From contig JAKIVD010000014.1 in NCBI GenBank assembly GCA_021647205.1, positions 38,852 to 102,851 of the forward strand: a stretch of DNA of 64,000 nucleotides, in the 5' to 3' direction. Below are positions 61,637 to 64,000 of the stretch, one piece after another; within the stretch, counting starts at the first letter, position 1, and the number at the start of each line of letters is the position of its first letter. The notes beneath the pieces were generated by a model that had not been told where the DNA came from, did not search any database, and saw only the letters and a program-made list of their open reading frames with translations. The translations under genes and the position numbers were made by a program. The stretch is from Bacteroidales bacterium. GTDB lineage: Bacteria > Bacteroidota > Bacteroidia > Bacteroidales > F082.

Positions 61637-62455
61637 TTGAAAGAAATTTATACACGATCACTTACAGGTTTCTTTTTTATCGTGGCGGTTATCGGTTCCA
61701 TTCTGCTACACCCACTGGCATTTTTTATTGTCTTTTCCGGCTTTACTTATGTGGCGTTGCTGGAATTTCTTAAGCTGTCGGGCGTGGGCGATGGACCGGA
61801 AAAGAACAGGGCCTATTTTGCTTCGGGCATGCTTGTGTACTTTTTAACTGCCCTGATGGGACTGGGTTACCTCGATCTGCAGTTCGCTTATTTTTTGTTG
61901 TTGGTTTTCTTTTTCACTTTTGTTTTTGAACTGTTCAGGAAACAAAACACATCCCGCAAAAGAGTTGGTGCCTGGTTTACGGGTTTCGTTTACATTGCCA
62001 TCCCTTTTGGTTTGATGAACAGCCTCTTTGTTACGGGTAATGTGGAGGGTTTTCGTACCGACATCCTTATCGGCCTGTTTGTTATCATATGGACAAGTGA
62101 TGTTTTTGCTTACCTGGTGGGATCGTGGCTTGGAAAGCACAAATTATTCGAGCGGATATCACCGAAGAAATCATGGGAAGGGAGCATTGGCGGATTGCTT
62201 TTCGCCCTGCTTGCCGGCTATATCCTGTCATTATTCTTTCATCACTTTTCGTTGGCCAACTGGCTGACACTTACCGTAATTATCGTTGTTGCCGGGGCGC
62301 TGGGCGATTTAATCGAGTCGATGTTCAAGCGGCAGGCAGGTGAAAAAGATTCAGGAAGCTTGTTCCCGGGACATGGCGGGGTGCTCGACCGTTTCGATGC
62401 GGTCATGTTTGCCACACCTTTCGTGTTTGTTTACGTCAATCTTATCAGTACATGA
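61637..62455 (+). CDS. cdsA: Phosphatidate cytidylyltransferase
   Basis: 272 residues from TTG 61637, giving MKEIYTRSLTGFFFIV, the usual family opening. About seven membrane helices. The C-terminal CDS signature is complete: SMFKRQAGEKDSGSLFPGHGG then VLDRFD. Makes CDP-diacylglycerol for phospholipid synthesis. There is no ATG in the N-terminal part, so a TTG start is needed. Its stop overlaps the psd ATG (ATGA). Confidence 0.93.
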   Translation: MKEIYTRSLTGFFFIVAVIGSILLHPLAFFIVFSGFTYVALLEFLKLSGVGDGPEKNRAYFASGMLVYFLTALMGLGYLDLQFAYFLLLVFFFTFVFELFRKQNTSRKRVGAWFTGFVYIAIPFGLMNSLFVTGNVEGFRTDILIGLFVIIWTSDVFAYLVGSWLGKHKLFERISPKKSWEGSIGGLLFALLAGYILSLFFHHFSLANWLTLTVIIVVAGALGDLIESMFKRQAGEKDSGSLFPGHGGVLDRFDAVMFATPFVFVYVNLIST

Positions 62456-63108
62456 AAATGCACAGGGAAGGTTATAAGATTGCTTTTGTCACACTTGTGG
62501 TATTGCTGCTGCTTGGTGCAGGGCTTGCGCTGTTCATGCCTTTTCCAGTACTCAGGTACCTGCTGTACTTAAGCTTTTTCATTCATTTGGTATGGACAAT
62601 GATGTTCTTTCGTGTCCCGAAGCGGACAGTCAATAGGGGTGAAAACCATATTCTGGCTTCCGCCGATGGCGAAGTTGTTGTTATTGAAGAGGTTTATGAA
62701 CATGAATACTTTAAAGACCGGCGCATTCAGGTTTCAGTATTCATGTCCCCTTTTAATGTTCATGTTAATTGGTACCCCTTTGACGGGAAAGTGATTTACA
62801 CCAAATACCATCCCGGAAAATACCTGATTGCCAAGCACCCAAAATCATCCCTGCACAATGAAAGAAACAGTATTGTTGTTGAAAAGAAGCCGGGCAGCGC
62901 GGTACTTGTGCGGCAAATTGCAGGCATTATGGCAAGGCGGATTATCAGTTACGCCAGGGTGGGGGACAAGGCAGAACAAGGCGTGGAATTCGGTATCATC
63001 CGCTTTGGTTCCAGGGTCGATTTCTTTCTGCCGGTGGATGCAAAAGTTAATGTTAAAATGGGACAGCAGGTCAGGGCACAAAAAACGATAATAGCGTACT
63101 TTAAATAA
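62452..63108 (+). CDS. psd: Phosphatidylserine decarboxylase
   Basis: 218 residues of the short Psd class with two N-terminal membrane helices (about 11-28 and 33-52). The self-cleavage site that yields the pyruvoyl group is Gly186-Ser187 in IRFGSRVDF. SVFMSPFNVHVNWYP is the conserved core. Produces phosphatidylethanolamine from phosphatidylserine; a phosphatidylserine synthase gene (pssA) is not in the window. Coupled to cdsA. Confidence 0.94.
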   Translation: MKMHREGYKIAFVTLVVLLLLGAGLALFMPFPVLRYLLYLSFFIHLVWTMMFFRVPKRTVNRGENHILASADGEVVVIEEVYEHEYFKDRRIQVSVFMSPFNVHVNWYPFDGKVIYTKYHPGKYLIAKHPKSSLHNERNSIVVEKKPGSAVLVRQIAGIMARRIISYARVGDKAEQGVEFGIIRFGSRVDFFLPVDAKVNVKMGQQVRAQKTIIAYFK

Positions 63109-63130
63109 ACCCGCTTCTTTCAGGAGTTTA

Positions 63131-63167
63131 CTCCCCGCGAAACGAAGCAAGCCCGTAAGGCAACCCG
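63131..63167 (+). repeat. Dispersed repeat, copy related to 12534-12570
   Basis: Shares about 30 of 37 positions with the reverse complement of 12534-12570. In the psd/YjjG convergent spacer. Confidence 0.55.
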
Positions 63168-63178
63168 TCCTCCCCTCT

Positions 63179-63877
63179 CTACAAAAAACCCTTCAACTCC
63201 CCCAAATCCCGAATCACAAAAGTGCTGCCGTTTTGTCGGTATTTGCGTTCAGGGTCAAAGAGCACCTGGTCGATGCCCACATTTCGTGCGCCCACGATAT
63301 CCACTTCAAAGTCGTCACCAATCATCAGGCTGCTTCCGGCTTCAGCCCCTGCTTTGCCAAGCGCATAATTGAAAATTTTCGGATTCGGTTTTTTCACCCC
63401 GGCTTCTTCGGAAGTGATCACCGTTTGAAAATATTTTCCCATCCCCGAAACACGGAGCTTGGTGTCCTGAACTTCGCTAAATCCGTTAGTGATGAGGTGC
63501 AGGGAATATCCGGATTCGAGGTAATCCAGTATGGCAATGGCGTTGGGGAACAGGTTTACTTTCGTCGGGCTGATGGCTACGTAATCCTTCCCCAGTTTGG
63601 CGCCCATCTTTTCGTCGACTATGCCAAAATCGTTGAGTGTTAATGAAAAACGCAGCCTGCTGAGTGCTTTTTTTTCGATCCGGCCGTGCCGGTATTCTTC
63701 CCAAAGCGCATTGTTGTGAACGGTGTAAGCGGCATGAAAATCTGCCACCGATTTTACCCCAAATTCATGCAGCTTGTATTTCTGATAAATTTCTTCGAAG
63801 GTTTCGGCTGCACTTTTCTCGAAATCCCACAAAGTACGGTCGAGGTCGAAAAAGAGGTGTGTGTATTTCTTTTGCAT
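63179..63877 (-). CDS. yjjG: YjjG-type HAD pyrimidine nucleotidase
   Basis: 232 residues of the haloacid-dehalogenase superfamily. Motif I FFDLDRTLWDF (Asp11, Asp13), motif II LITNGFSEVQ, motif III Lys in VKKPNPKIF, motif IV IGDDFEVDIVGARNVG. Family role: dephosphorylation of non-canonical pyrimidine nucleotides. Convergent with psd. Promoter box 27 nt upstream. Confidence 0.9.
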   Translation of the reverse strand: MQKKYTHLFFDLDRTLWDFEKSAAETFEEIYQKYKLHEFGVKSVADFHAAYTVHNNALWEEYRHGRIEKKALSRLRFSLTLNDFGIVDEKMGAKLGKDYVAISPTKVNLFPNAIAILDYLESGYSLHLITNGFSEVQDTKLRVSGMGKYFQTVITSEEAGVKKPNPKIFNYALGKAGAEAGSSLMIGDDFEVDIVGARNVGIDQVLFDPERKYRQNGSTFVIRDLGELKGFL

Positions 63878-63903
63878 GGCAGGATGGATGTTAAAACTAA
63901 TTG

Positions 63904-63911
63904 CAAAACTA
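63904..63911 (-). promoter_or_regulatory. TAnnTTTG -7 box for the YjjG gene
   Basis: Minus-strand TAGTTTTG, 26 nt before ATG 63877. Confidence 0.5.
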
Positions 63912-63959
63912 TGGTTTATTATAGATTTATTGAGTTGTTATGGACTTCTTTTGAAGGGC

Positions 63960-64000
63960 GATGGGGCGATGGGGTGACTGGGGTGACGGGGTGATGGGGT
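63960..64000. repeat. 8-nt tandem array GAYGGGGY at the right edge
   Basis: Five units: GATGGGGC, GATGGGGT, GACTGGGGT, GACGGGGT, GATGGGGT, continuing to the window end, so its full length is unknown. Confidence 0.75.

Overview
The window reads as chromosomal DNA of a Bacteroidota bacterium, most likely a Bacteroidales/Marinilabiliales-type free-living or marine member. The evidence is a type IX secretion (T9SS) C-terminal sorting domain, a TonB receptor with a carboxypeptidase-like N-domain, DUF5686 and BatA/von Willebrand proteins, a 1096-residue SecA, and many start-proximal copies of TAnnTTTG, the -7 promoter element typical of this phylum. Genus cannot be resolved by eye. No rRNA, tRNA, CRISPR array, insertion sequence or prophage was seen, and every gene called is intact.

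Layout. 1-12 kb, minus strand: topoisomerase IV subunit A behind a BatA/vWA membrane protein, glutamate dehydrogenase, a five-LysM/periplasmic-binding-fold protein translationally coupled to a MORN-repeat lipoprotein, and guaA. 12-21 kb: a small membrane protein, an M23 peptidase, a lipoprotein, a lipid kinase coupled to a SUI1/YciH protein, an exported C1 aminopeptidase, a methyltransferase, a conserved unknown, an MscS channel and an alpha/beta hydrolase. 21-30 kb: guaB, a three-gene periplasmic chaperone/PPIase cluster ending in surA, a MoxR ATPase and a POT transporter. 30-42 kb: a T9SS-exported protein, a SpoU methyltransferase, an M20 dipeptidase, a THUMP methyltransferase with a long charged tail, and a beta-helix lipoprotein paired with a TonB receptor. 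42-64 kb: MazG-like and DUF5686 proteins, a YtxH/holin-like pair, frr, pyrH, a patatin-barrel protein, secA, a nudix-coaD-TlpA cluster, pyrE, an SRPBCC protein, birA, and the plus-strand run rsfS-ftsH-LUD protein-cdsA-psd, then a YjjG-type HAD phosphatase.

How the genes work together. Much of the window serves the cell envelope: SecA exports precursors, the SurA-type proteins handle outer-membrane clients, CdsA and Psd make phosphatidylethanolamine, and the M23, LysM, patatin-barrel, TonB and T9SS proteins act in the periplasm or outer membrane. A second theme is nucleotide and cofactor supply (guaA, guaB, pyrE, pyrH, coaD, birA).

I found no obvious new defence, secretion or metabolic system. 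What the gene list does not explain is in the spacers: several dispersed palindromic families, short (7-10 nt) tandem arrays concentrated at gene ends and convergent junctions, promoter boxes lying so close to guaA and birA that leaderless transcripts are likely, and an array of 11-nt-spaced TTAA words upstream of the beta-helix/TonB pair.
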